Source of the DNA: Sulfurimonas sp.
GTDB taxonomy: Bacteria > Campylobacterota > Campylobacteria > Campylobacterales > Sulfurimonadaceae
Assembly: GCF_023229105.1 (NCBI RefSeq)
Contig: NZ_JALNZY010000089.1
Coordinates: 1-8,285 of the forward strand
Reading direction: 5' to 3'
Length of the DNA stretch: 8,285 bases
Part shown: positions 1 through 6,010 of the stretch, piece by piece
How the letters are laid out: every line of letters starts with the position of its first letter
Position numbering within the stretch: position 1 is the first letter of the stretch
The notes under the pieces: generated by a model
Told to the model about the DNA's origin: nothing
Database searches by the model: none
Seen by the model: the letters and a program-made list of their open reading frames with translations, nothing else
Made by a program: the position numbers and the translations under genes

Positions 1-115
1 TAGGTTTTGCAATGGTTGCTTGCTCCTCCCGCTTGTTATCTGGCGCTGTGCGACAGATGACTAGTGGGTGTTCAACCCGCGCCCCCGTTATCCGGTCACG
101 CAGTGAGCGGATAAC
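1..115. mobile_element. GC-rich end of an integron gene-cassette array (partial, no gene seen)
   Basis: This stretch is about 57% GC (65 of 115 bases), against about 22% for the next 250 bases, and the change falls at a GTTATCC core (109-115, read on the minus strand). Integron cassettes are joined to attI at such G^TT cores, upstream of intI, which is exactly the position here. Further core-like heptamers occur at 35-41 (GTTATCT) and 87-93 (GTTATCC), both on the plus strand. Read from attI on the minus strand, 41 to 35 gives AGATAAC, a plausible R'' box starting an attC whose remaining half lies beyond the window. No ORF of useful size is seen on either strand. The assignment rests on composition, core heptamers and position beside intI; a complete attC cannot be shown. 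Confidence 0.6.
87..115. repeat. Near-perfect 29-base inverted repeat at the cassette/attI junction
   Basis: GTTATCCG (87-94) pairs exactly with CGGATAAC (108-115). Inside it TCAC (96-99) pairs with GTGA (103-106) around a GCA loop, with a single G.G mismatch (95/107) between the two helices. Both arms begin with an integron-type core heptamer in opposite orientation. It may be a recombination or single-strand folding structure recognised by the integrase. It is shorter than a usual attC and could be the start of a cassette without a gene. Confidence 0.65.
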
Positions 116-170
116 TATTTATTCAAACACATTATATACTGAGTAACTTAAAAAAACAAAAATAACTTGT
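109..170 (-). other. attI: Candidate attI recombination site
   Basis: The site lies just upstream of intI, where attI belongs. On the minus strand the junction core TAGTTATCC (117-109) is preceded by two further AAGTTA boxes (168-163 and 149-144), giving a series of direct GTTA-bearing boxes like the DR2, DR1 and core boxes that integron integrases bind in known attI sites. The right-hand border is a guess. attI sites differ between integron classes, so only integrase binding or recombination data would fix it. Confidence 0.45.
131..159 (-). promoter_or_regulatory. Candidate cassette promoter Pc
   Basis: On the minus strand a perfect -10 box TATAAT (136-131) lies 17 bases from TTGTTT (159-154), a fair -35 box. 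Transcription would start near position 124, about ten bases before the cassette junction, and read leftwards into the cassettes. This matches the usual arrangement of an integron Pc promoter within or beside attI. Confidence 0.5.
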
Positions 171-178
171 ATATTAAA

Positions 179-298
179 TGTGTGTTAATAATTAAAAATA
201 TGACAAATTGCAATATTTTTTACTTTTTAGAAAAAAATTGCATATTATTCTTAAATATATAGTGTGTGTTAAGTGTCTTACAGAGAAATAACACACAC
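179..298. repeat. Repeated GTGTGTTA boxes in the intI leader (direct and inverted)
   Basis: TGTGTGTTAA occurs at 179-188 and again at 263-272, exactly 84 bases apart, about eight DNA turns. The second copy is also one arm of an inverted repeat: GTGTGTGTTA (262-271) against TAACACACAC (289-298) with a 17-base loop. A shorter AACACA stands at 126-131. The GTTA/TAAC ends resemble integrase core half-sites, so accessory integrase binding is possible. A regulator binding site is the alternative. The function is not known. Confidence 0.5.
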
Positions 299-311
299 AA
301 ATGTTTGTTAA

Positions 312-345
312 TTGTTAAAAAAACTACATAACGGACATAATGTAG
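312..345 (+). promoter_or_regulatory. Candidate intI promoter overlapped by a palindrome
   Basis: TTGTTA (312-317) and CATAAT (336-341), 18 bases apart, form a plausible promoter with a start near 348 and a leader of about 18 bases before the intI start. The -10 box lies within an inverted repeat, CTACAT (324-329) and ATGTAG (340-345), a layout typical of an operator that blocks the promoter. It does not match the CTGT-N8-ACAG LexA box that controls intI in many gammaproteobacteria. The ribosome binding site is AAAGGGGG (353-360), five bases before the ATG. Confidence 0.4.
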
Positions 346-365
346 CTTAAACAAAGGGGGATAAT

Positions 366-1334
366 ATGCAAGTGAAAAAGAAACTTTTAGATTTAGTTCG
401 TGATAAAATTAGGTTTAAACACTATAGTTATTCAACTGAGAGAACATATGTCCATTGGATAAAGCATTATATATTTTTTCACAACAAGAAGCATCCAGTT
501 GAGATGGGTAAAGTTGAGATAGAGACTTATCTAACAAAATTAGCCACAAAAGACAGAGTTTCACCTACTACTCAAAATCAAGCTTTTAGTGCCTTGTTAT
601 TTTTATATAAAGAAGTTTTAGGTATTGATATGAGTGAGTGGAACATCCAAGCACTGAGAGCACAAGAGAGAAAACATATACCAGTTGTTTTAACAAAAGA
701 TGAAGTTAGAAGTGTTTTGCAAAATATACCTATGGAGTACAGTTTGCTCGTGCATTTGATGTATGGTTGTGGGCTTAGAATGAATGAGGCTTTAAGTCTG
801 AGAATAAAAGATATAGATTTTGGATTTGATAAAATTTATATTTGGGATTCTAAATCATTAAAAGATAGAACTGTTCCACTGCCTTTAAAATTAAAGCAGC
901 AACTACTTAGTCAAGTTGAGTTGGTTACAAATCTTCATAAGCAAGATCTAGATAATGGTTACGGGAGTGTTTATATACCTTATGCATTAGAAAAAAAGTA
1001 TCCAAAATCTAAGCTTGAAACAAAGTGGCAATTTTTATTTCCCATGAAAAATATTTCAACTGACCCTAGAACTAAAGAGAAAAGACGCCACCATGTTCAT
1101 CCGCAAACTTTAGGACGAAACATAAAAATAGCATCTCAAAAAGCAAAGCTAAACAAGCGCGTAACCTCACATATTTTTAGACACTCTTATGCTACGCATC
1201 TACTACAAGCTGGTATAGATTTGCGAAGCATACAAGAACTTTTAGGTCATAAAAGTGTTGAGACAACTATGATATACACTCATGTAGTTAGTGAAATGAA
1301 CAAAGCTAAACTTATAAGCCCTCTGGATTTCTAG
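366..1334 (+). CDS. intI: Integron integrase IntI (tyrosine recombinase)
   Basis: A 322-residue site-specific tyrosine recombinase that inserts and excises gene cassettes at attI and attC sites. The N-terminal SAM-like core-binding domain covers about residues 1-95 and the catalytic domain about 105-310. The catalytic set is complete: R138 (in GCGLR), K166 (in KDR), H269 and R272 (in SHIFRHS), H295 (in LLGH) and the nucleophile Y304 (in TMIYTH). Residues about 205-245 (YALEKKYP, then WQFLFP, STDPRTKE and RRHH) match the additional alpha-helical domain that separates IntI from XerC/D and phage integrases. The length is normal for the family and the gene is not broken. The start has a strong AAAGGGGG Shine-Dalgarno at five bases. 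The AT-rich composition resembles its chromosomal neighbours, unlike the cassette DNA upstream. Its 3' end overlaps a small minus-strand gene by 23 bases. Confidence 0.95.
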   Translation: MQVKKKLLDLVRDKIRFKHYSYSTERTYVHWIKHYIFFHNKKHPVEMGKVEIETYLTKLATKDRVSPTTQNQAFSALLFLYKEVLGIDMSEWNIQALRAQERKHIPVVLTKDEVRSVLQNIPMEYSLLVHLMYGCGLRMNEALSLRIKDIDFGFDKIYIWDSKSLKDRTVPLPLKLKQQLLSQVELVTNLHKQDLDNGYGSVYIPYALEKKYPKSKLETKWQFLFPMKNISTDPRTKEKRRHHVHPQTLGRNIKIASQKAKLNKRVTSHIFRHSYATHLLQAGIDLRSIQELLGHKSVETTMIYTHVVSEMNKAKLISPLDF

Positions 1335-1443
1335 ACTTTTTCCCTAGCTTGACAAGTGCTATTCCGATGCCTATTATGACAAATATCACAGCTATGGTCG
1401 CTGCGATAAATGTAAAAGATACAGGCTCAGTGAAGTTAGGCAT
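1312..1443 (-). CDS. Small single-pass membrane protein, 43 residues, downstream of ileS
   Basis: This short reading frame starts with an ATG that overlaps the last 8 bases of ileS and ends with TAA inside the 3' end of intI. AAGGGTG lies four bases before the ATG and could serve as ribosome binding site, so translational coupling to ileS is likely. The product starts MPNFTEPVSF, has one strongly hydrophobic segment (about residues 9-31, rich in I, V, A and G) and ends in a basic tail (KLGKKSRNPEGL). This predicts a single membrane helix with the C terminus in the cytoplasm. No family is recognised and no function is offered. The coupled start, the clean membrane-protein pattern and the operon position argue that it is real, but a chance frame of 43 codons cannot be excluded without comparison to relatives. 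Confidence 0.6.
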   Translation of the reverse strand: MPNFTEPVSFTFIAATIAVIFVIIGIGIALVKLGKKSRNPEGL

Positions 1444-4195
1444 TTAACACCCTTGTACATCTTTGGCATGTTGACTCTTCATCGGCTGATTGGTACTTCC
1501 AGCATCTTGGACATTTTGCTTTTGTCGCTTTTGCTATGATGAAAGTATCGCCCTCTACGCTGAATGTTTCAAGATTTTCGGATGTTTCGCCGCTTGAAAT
1601 GCCTGAAACAACAAACCAGTCCTCAGCTTCTGTTTTGTTCATCTTAAGAACACTCTGCGACTCCGTATAGAGTACCAACTCTAGTGTGTTTTTTATGATT
1701 TTCTCTTTTTTAAGAGCATCAACTTTTTCATAAAAACTCTCTCTAGCAGTAAACATATATTCAACATTAAATGTTGAGTGGACATCTTCAATGCTCTCAT
1801 AAACAAAATCAAAAATATCCTCTTTGTTACCTTTTATAATAGCAGGAGCATTCTCTACAATCTCATCTGCCGTATAAGTAAGTATCGGAGCGATTAATCC
1901 AAGAAGTGACTTTGTCATGATAGCCATAGCGCTTTGGCTTGCGTTTCTTTTTGCATCATCTTTGCCATCACAATATAGACTATCTTTTGTAATGTCGATG
2001 TAGATTCCGCTTAATTCGTTTACTATGAAGTTATTCAGTAGGCTCATGCCATGTACAAAGTTATAGCCGCTAAATGACTTATGAACTGCATCAAAAACAG
2101 TTTTTGCTTCACTAAGTATCCATTTATCCAGTTCGCCCATTTGTTCATAAGGAGTTATTGCTTTTAAATCATTAATATTTGCAAGCATAATTCTAAAAGT
2201 GTTTCTTAGTTTACGGTAGTTTTCTGCCGTCTGTTTTAGTATGCCTTGAGAGATTTTCAAGTCTCCTTGATAGTCACTAGAAGCTACCCAAAGACGTAAA
2301 ATCTCACTGCCGTACTCCTTTAAAACTTTATCAGGTGCAACAACATTGCCTTTGGACTTTGACATCTTCTCGCCCTTTTCATCAACCGTGAAACCGTGGG
2401 TAAGAACTCCTTTGTATGGTGCTTTATGCTCAACTGCAGCGCTTAAAAACATAGATGACTGAAACCAACCACGATGCTGATCACTTCCCTCTACATAGAG
2501 GTCTGCCGGATATTCGCCTGCATCATAGTTGCGAGATTTTAAAACTGAGTACCATGTAGAACCGCTGTCAAACCAAACATCTAAAATGTCTGTTACTTTT
2601 TCAAGTTCATCTGCACTATATCCTGCACCCGGATAGAGTAGCTGTTCTGTCGGCATCGAGTACCACGCGTCACTTCCGTGCATCTCAAAAATCATCGCCG
2701 TAAAGTTTAAAACCTTCTCATCTAGCAAAACTTCATCCGTTGCTTTTACTCTAAAAAATGCGATAGGAACTCCCCAATCTCTTTGGCGTGAGATACACCA
2801 GTCAGGCCTGTTTTCAACCATTGACTTGAGTCTGTTTTTGCCACTTTGAGGGTAAAAGAGAGTCTTCTGGACTTCATCAAGAGCGATTTGTCTTAATGTT
2901 CTATCTTCACCTTCGGGTGTGCCATCTACGCTGATAAACCACTGCTTGGTCGCACGAAAAATCAGAGGGGTGTGGCTTCTCCAACAGTGTGGGTAGGAGT
3001 GTTTAAATTTGGAGACGCTTATAACACTATCTCCCATCAGCTCAATAATGTCTTCGTTAGATTTAAAGATATGACGTCCTACAAACTCCTCTGCATTTGG
3101 AATTAAGCCATCGCGCACAACGCTCTCATCATAACATCCCGTCTCATCGACTGGCATAATAACTTCTAAATCATAAACAAGTCCGATGCGGTAGTCATCC
3201 TCCCCGTGTCCCGGAGCCGTGTGAACACATCCAGTTCCGTTGTCTATAAGAACATGTTCTCCTAAAACTATGCGTGATGTTTTGCCGTTTAGCGGATTAA
3301 TTGCCAAAAGATTTTCAAACTCTTTAGCTTTGAATGTTTTAGCAATATCGCCACTTAAAACACCACTCTCTTTAAGTGAAGGAAGAAGCTCTTTAGCAAC
3401 GATGTAGCCCGTTGAAGTTAGAACATACTCCTCATGAGGATTTAAAGAGATAGCAGTGTTTGCGGGAATTGTCCATGGAGTTGTTGTCCAGATAACTAAA
3501 GCAGTTTTTGAGTCGATGGAGAGTTTTGTTTTTGCTTCCTCGCTTAATTTAAATGCTATAAAGATAGAGTAATCCTCTTTATCTTCATACTCAACTTCAG
3601 CTTCGGCAAGTGCCGTTCTCTCAGCCCATGACCAAAAAACAGGCTTGCTCCTCTCGATTAAAAGTCCTTTTTTTGCAACATTACAAAGAGTACGGTAGAT
3701 GTTTGCTTCAAACTTATAGTCCATCGTTACATATGGGTTTTCCCAGTCGGCGATGATGCCGAGTTGTTTAAACTCAGCTCTTTGAATATCTACAAACTCA
3801 GCTGCATGAGCGCGGCAAAGTTCTCTTATTTTTGCAGTAGGGAGAAGCTCTTTTTTCTGCTTGCCGCCGAGTTTTTTCTCAACCTGTTGCTCAATCGGAA
3901 GACCATGACAATCCCAGCCCGGAGTAAAACGGACTGACTTGCCGTTAAAATAGTTATGTTTAATGATTATGTCTTTTAAAATTTTGTTGAGTGCATGTCC
4001 GATGTGGGTATGCCCGTTTGCGTATGGAGGACCGTCATGAAGAGTAAAACTTTTTGCATCTTTGCGATTTATTTTCATCTTCTCATATATTTTCTTCTCA
4101 TCCCAAGAAGCGTATCTTTTTGGTTCATTATTAATGAGATTGCCTCTCATTTCAAATTTTGTAGTTGGTAAAAGTAGCGTATCTTTGTAATCCAT
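1436..4195 (-). CDS. ileS: Isoleucyl-tRNA synthetase
   Basis: A 919-residue class Ia aminoacyl-tRNA synthetase that charges tRNA-Ile with isoleucine in the cytoplasm. Numbered from the ATG, the HIGH motif is at 64-67 (PPYANGHTHIGH) and KMSKS at 610-614. Between them lies the CP1 editing domain with WTTTPWT and the HTAPGHGEDDY segment that clears mischarged valine. ADLYVEGSDQHRGWF is the typical motif before KMSKS. A C-terminal zinc ribbon has C895, C898, C910 and C913, as in the bacterial short-form IleRS. A TTG four codons upstream (4207) is in frame, but the ATG at 4195 is preferred: a GGGA lies six bases before it, and family members begin near MDYKDTL. The 3' end overlaps the start of a small membrane protein gene. 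Confidence 0.97.
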   Translation of the reverse strand: MDYKDTLLLPTTKFEMRGNLINNEPKRYASWDEKKIYEKMKINRKDAKSFTLHDGPPYANGHTHIGHALNKILKDIIIKHNYFNGKSVRFTPGWDCHGLPIEQQVEKKLGGKQKKELLPTAKIRELCRAHAAEFVDIQRAEFKQLGIIADWENPYVTMDYKFEANIYRTLCNVAKKGLLIERSKPVFWSWAERTALAEAEVEYEDKEDYSIFIAFKLSEEAKTKLSIDSKTALVIWTTTPWTIPANTAISLNPHEEYVLTSTGYIVAKELLPSLKESGVLSGDIAKTFKAKEFENLLAINPLNGKTSRIVLGEHVLIDNGTGCVHTAPGHGEDDYRIGLVYDLEVIMPVDETGCYDESVVRDGLIPNAEEFVGRHIFKSNEDIIELMGDSVISVSKFKHSYPHCWRSHTPLIFRATKQWFISVDGTPEGEDRTLRQIALDEVQKTLFYPQSGKNRLKSMVENRPDWCISRQRDWGVPIAFFRVKATDEVLLDEKVLNFTAMIFEMHGSDAWYSMPTEQLLYPGAGYSADELEKVTDILDVWFDSGSTWYSVLKSRNYDAGEYPADLYVEGSDQHRGWFQSSMFLSAAVEHKAPYKGVLTHGFTVDEKGEKMSKSKGNVVAPDKVLKEYGSEILRLWVASSDYQGDLKISQGILKQTAENYRKLRNTFRIMLANINDLKAITPYEQMGELDKWILSEAKTVFDAVHKSFSGYNFVHGMSLLNNFIVNELSGIYIDITKDSLYCDGKDDAKRNASQSAMAIMTKSLLGLIAPILTYTADEIVENAPAIIKGNKEDIFDFVYESIEDVHSTFNVEYMFTARESFYEKVDALKKEKIIKNTLELVLYTESQSVLKMNKTEAEDWFVVSGISSGETSENLETFSVEGDTFIIAKATKAKCPRCWKYQSADEESTCQRCTRVLNA

Positions 4196-4225
4196 AGTAT
4201 GTCCCAAATTGTATAAAATTTTTGC

Positions 4226-4231
4226 ATTGTA
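4226..4231 (-). promoter_or_regulatory. Possible ileS -10 box
   Basis: TACAAT (minus strand, preceded by GGA) would give a start about 24 bases before the ileS ATG. No convincing -35 box is seen. A TATACA at 4215-4210 is closer, but would leave almost no leader and lose the GGGA ribosome binding site. Confidence 0.3.
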
Positions 4232-4272
4232 TCCTTAGAGGCTTTAAAAGCTACTTTAATATATATAATTGG

Positions 4273-4281
4273 TGTTATAAT
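4273..4281 (+). promoter_or_regulatory. Extended -10 promoter of the cinA-like gene
   Basis: TGTTATAAT is a perfect TATAAT (4276-4281) with the TGn extension, about 36 bases before the ATG at 4318. The -35 region (near ACTTTA, 4253-4258) is weak, as is common when an extended -10 is present. The 122-base gap between ileS and this gene must serve both divergent units. Confidence 0.6.
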
Positions 4282-4317
4282 GGAGTAAAATTATTTTTGT
4301 AAAAGGCTATTTATACG

Positions 4318-5406
4318 ATGAAACTGCACCTTTTGTTAATCGGCAATAAATTTATATACAACTTGTCTTTAAGAGAGTATATTATTAGAAAAATTGAGCA
4401 AAAAACAGATTTTATAGACTCAATAACTTTTTTTAAAGAGAGTGATAATTCACTTTTTTTATATTTAGAAAAAGAGCTTCACTCAGCAAATAGATATATT
4501 ATAGTAACAAGTAAACAGCATTTTTCTACTATTGGAAAACTCATATGCACCGTTACAAGTGATAATCAAATTTTAAAAGATGACATGCTGATACCCTCAA
4601 ACAGTGCTGTTTTTGAAGATGGAAGTTATCTTTTAGAGTATAAAAATTCGCTAACAAATGTTTTGCATGTAGATGAGATGCAAAGAGTTCCCGAGATACT
4701 TCTTGATTTTGAAGAATCAAGCGCTACTATGCATCTTTTTGAAGAAGATAGGGAGAGTGCGTTAGCCATACTTGCTCCGATTGCGCAGATGTATGACTTG
4801 AAAATAGATGCAATAAACCTTATAGACGGGTGGCTCAAAGTAAATATAAGAAGTAAGAAATATGGAAATATATCTAAGTTTATATCTTCAGCAAAGCAGC
4901 TTTTGCCAAACAAAATTATTGCCGCTACAAATGTTATAGCTTATATTATAGAAAAATTATCAGCTAAGAGTAAAAAGATTGCTTTTGCAGAGAGCTGCAG
5001 CGGGGGGCTTTTAAGCTACTATTTTACAAAAAATAACGGCTCTTCAAAAATCTTTGATGGCTCTTTGGTAACTTACTCAAATACTATTAAAGAGAATTGG
5101 CTTGGAGTAAGCTCAAAAACATTGCAGGAGTACGGAGCCGTAAGCAATGAGGTAGTCTTAGAGATGAGCGAGGGCGTGCTTAATGTCAGCAACGCTGATT
5201 ACGCTATATCTATAAGCGGGATAGCAGGTGATGGCGGCGGCACTGCACTAAAACCAGTTGGAACTGTATATATAAGTGTAAGAAGCAAAACTAAACATAT
5301 AGAAAATCGTTTAAATTTAAGTGGAGATAGAAACTATATTCAGCATCAGAGCGTGCTTTTTGCCATTAAAATGTTGCTATTAATGGACAAAGAGATGTTT
5401 TTTTAA
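4318..5406 (+). CDS. CinA-family protein: degenerate N-terminal half plus NMN amidohydrolase (PncC-like) domain
   Basis: A 362-residue protein. The C-terminal part (about 205-355) is a clear CinA C-terminal domain. It has AESCSGG at 224-230, GS..F.GSLVTYSN with Y253 and K258, LGV, GAVSNEVV, SGIAGDGGGT at 300-309, KPVGT at 312-316 and a final GDRNYIQHQSV helix. Members of this domain family hydrolyse nicotinamide mononucleotide to nicotinate mononucleotide and ammonia in NAD recycling. The family's usual GIAGPGGGT reads GIAGDGGGT here. The N-terminal half (1-130) sits where full-length CinA has its MoCF-like nucleotide-binding domain, but the GGLGPTxDD signature cannot be found, and the total is shorter than the usual 400-430 residues. 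That half may therefore have lost its activity. A weak AAAAGG lies 11 bases before the ATG. The gene is divergent from ileS and followed by the tRNA operon. Confidence 0.85.
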   Translation: MKLHLLLIGNKFIYNLSLREYIIRKIEQKTDFIDSITFFKESDNSLFLYLEKELHSANRYIIVTSKQHFSTIGKLICTVTSDNQILKDDMLIPSNSAVFEDGSYLLEYKNSLTNVLHVDEMQRVPEILLDFEESSATMHLFEEDRESALAILAPIAQMYDLKIDAINLIDGWLKVNIRSKKYGNISKFISSAKQLLPNKIIAATNVIAYIIEKLSAKSKKIAFAESCSGGLLSYYFTKNNGSSKIFDGSLVTYSNTIKENWLGVSSKTLQEYGAVSNEVVLEMSEGVLNVSNADYAISISGIAGDGGGTALKPVGTVYISVRSKTKHIENRLNLSGDRNYIQHQSVLFAIKMLLLMDKEMFF

Positions 5407-5423
5407 ATTTGAGGCTTTTTATC

Positions 5424-5452
5424 TTGACAATTAAAACCTATTTGCATATAAT
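5424..5452 (+). promoter_or_regulatory. Consensus sigma-70 promoter of the tRNA operon
   Basis: TTGACA (5424-5429), a 17-base spacer and TATAAT (5447-5452) match the ideal housekeeping promoter at every position. Transcription would start near 5459, some 23 bases before tRNA-Lys. No equally good promoter is seen between the tRNA genes, so one transcript of roughly 930 bases probably carries all six. Confidence 0.88.
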
Positions 5453-5481
5453 TTCGACCTCTTAAGCAATTAGGGGAAAAT

Positions 5482-5557
5482 GTCTTGTTAGCTCAGCTGG
5501 TAGAGCACGTCACTTTTAATGATGTGGCCGATGGTTCGAATCCATCACAGGACACCA
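5482..5557 (+). tRNA. tRNA-Lys (UUU)
   Basis: A 76-base cloverleaf. Acceptor GTCTTGT pairs with ACAGGAC, D stem GCTC with GAGC, anticodon stem CGTCA with TGATG around loop CTTTTAA (anticodon TTT), and T stem GATGG with CCATC around TTCGAAT. The discriminator is A and CCA is encoded. It is the first gene of the operon. Confidence 0.97.
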
Positions 5558-5570
5558 TTTTATCAAATGC

Positions 5571-5647
5571 GCGGTGGTAGTTCAGTTGGTTAGAATACCT
5601 GCCTGTCACGCAGGGGGTCACGGGTTCGAGCCCCGTTCACCGCGCCA
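5571..5647 (+). tRNA. tRNA-Asp (GUC), copy 1
   Basis: A 77-base cloverleaf. Acceptor GCGGTGG pairs with TCACCGC (one G.T pair), and anticodon stem CCTGC/GCAGG encloses CTGTCAC (anticodon GTC). The T arm is ACGGG-TTCGAGC-CCCGT, the discriminator G is typical of Asp, and CCA is encoded. It is identical to the copy at 6298-6374. Confidence 0.97.
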
Positions 5648-5680
5648 TTATTTTATTAGTACACAAAATGAGCAAAGTTT

Positions 5681-5700
5681 ATCGAACTAGTTTGATTTTT
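5681..5700 (+). terminator. Weak hairpin with T run between tRNA-Asp and tRNA-Val
   Basis: ATCGAA (5681-5686) pairs with TTTGAT (5691-5696) around CTAG, with one G.T pair, and five Ts follow (5696-5700). It could be a leaky attenuator or a processing structure within the 82-base spacer. The stem is short and AT-rich, so strong termination is doubtful. Confidence 0.25.
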
Positions 5701-5724
5701 GTATTAATTTATATGTTTTTAGTA

Positions 5725-5887
5725 AAAATGGGCGTTTAGCTCAGTTGGTAGAGCGCTACCCTTACAAGGTAGATGTCACTGGTTCGAGTCCAGTAATGCC
5801 CACCATTTTGTTTTATATGCACGAAGCTTTTGACTCACGTACTTTAGTACGCTTCGCCAAAACCTTAAGCACATCTAAAATTAAAAA
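5725..5887 (+). repeat. Duplicated block: tRNA-Val plus spacer element (copy 1 of 2)
   Basis: This 163-base stretch recurs at 6109-6273 with one substitution (5882 T against 6268 C) and a T run longer by two bases after the CCA end. It covers the whole tRNA-Val gene and the hairpin-bearing spacer behind it, so gene and spacer were copied together. The near identity suggests a recent duplication or continuing gene conversion. Confidence 0.85.
5730..5805 (+). tRNA. tRNA-Val (UAC), copy 1
   Basis: A 76-base cloverleaf. Acceptor GGGCGTT pairs with AATGCCC, D stem GCTC with GAGC, and anticodon stem CTACC/GGTAG encloses CTTACAA (anticodon TAC). The T loop is TTCGAGT, the discriminator is A and CCA is encoded. 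It is identical to the copy at 6114-6189. Confidence 0.97.
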
Positions 5888-5890
5888 CAA
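5806..5890 (+). repeat. Spacer element A1 with structured hairpin (5824-5866)
   Basis: An 85-base unit following tRNA-Val. Its core folds as AAG-c-TTTTG (5824-5832), internal loop ACTCA, apical stem CGTAC (5838-5842), loop TTTA, GTACG (5847-5851), internal loop CTTCGC, and CAAAA-c-CTT (5858-5866). Flanks are TTTTGTTTTATA on the left and CTAAAAT plus an A-rich tail on the right. A diverged copy follows in tandem at 5891-5976 and a near-identical one stands at 6190-6275. It may act as a processing or stability element in the tRNA precursor, or be a small dispersed repeat. Confidence 0.75.
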
Positions 5891-5976
5891 TTTTGTTTTA
5901 TAAGCAACAAAGCTTGAAACTCACGTACTTTAGTACGCTTCGCTTCAATCTTTAGCACTTCTAAAATCAAAAACAA
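5891..5976 (+). repeat. Spacer element A2, diverged tandem copy with compensated hairpin
   Basis: An 86-base unit directly after A1. The 25 central bases (5919-5943), holding the apical CGTAC-TTTA-GTACG hairpin and its internal loops, are unchanged. The lower stem is now AAAG-c-TTGAA (5909-5918) against TTCAA-t-CTTT (5944-5953). Relative to A1 three base pairs changed (T-A to G-C, T-A to A-T, G-C to A-T) and every one still pairs. Selection on the fold is the simplest reading. It precedes tRNA-Glu. Confidence 0.75.
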
Positions 5977-6010
5977 GTTTTATACCAAAGCCTTTTGTTT
6001 AAATGAAAGT

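Noticed and set aside
103..115. Thirteen bases (GTGAGCGGATAAC) identical to part of the E. coli lac operator, raising the idea of vector sequence or a LacI site.
   Set aside because: The identity stops at both ends, no other vector-like sequence follows, and the bases are explained as one arm of the inverted repeat 87-115 with an integron core heptamer.
1335..1440. Bidirectional terminator between intI and the ileS unit.
   Set aside because: Only short CTAG and CTTG/CAAG pairings are present, with no stem followed by a T run, and most of this stretch is coding for the small membrane protein.
4196..4207. TTG start four codons upstream for ileS.
   Set aside because: The GGGA ribosome binding site would fall inside the extra codons, and the ATG at 4195 fits the family's normal N terminus.
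4626..4913. A 95-codon open frame on the minus strand.
   Set aside because: It lies wholly inside the cinA-like gene, has no family marks and no convincing ribosome binding site; it is a shadow of the coding strand.
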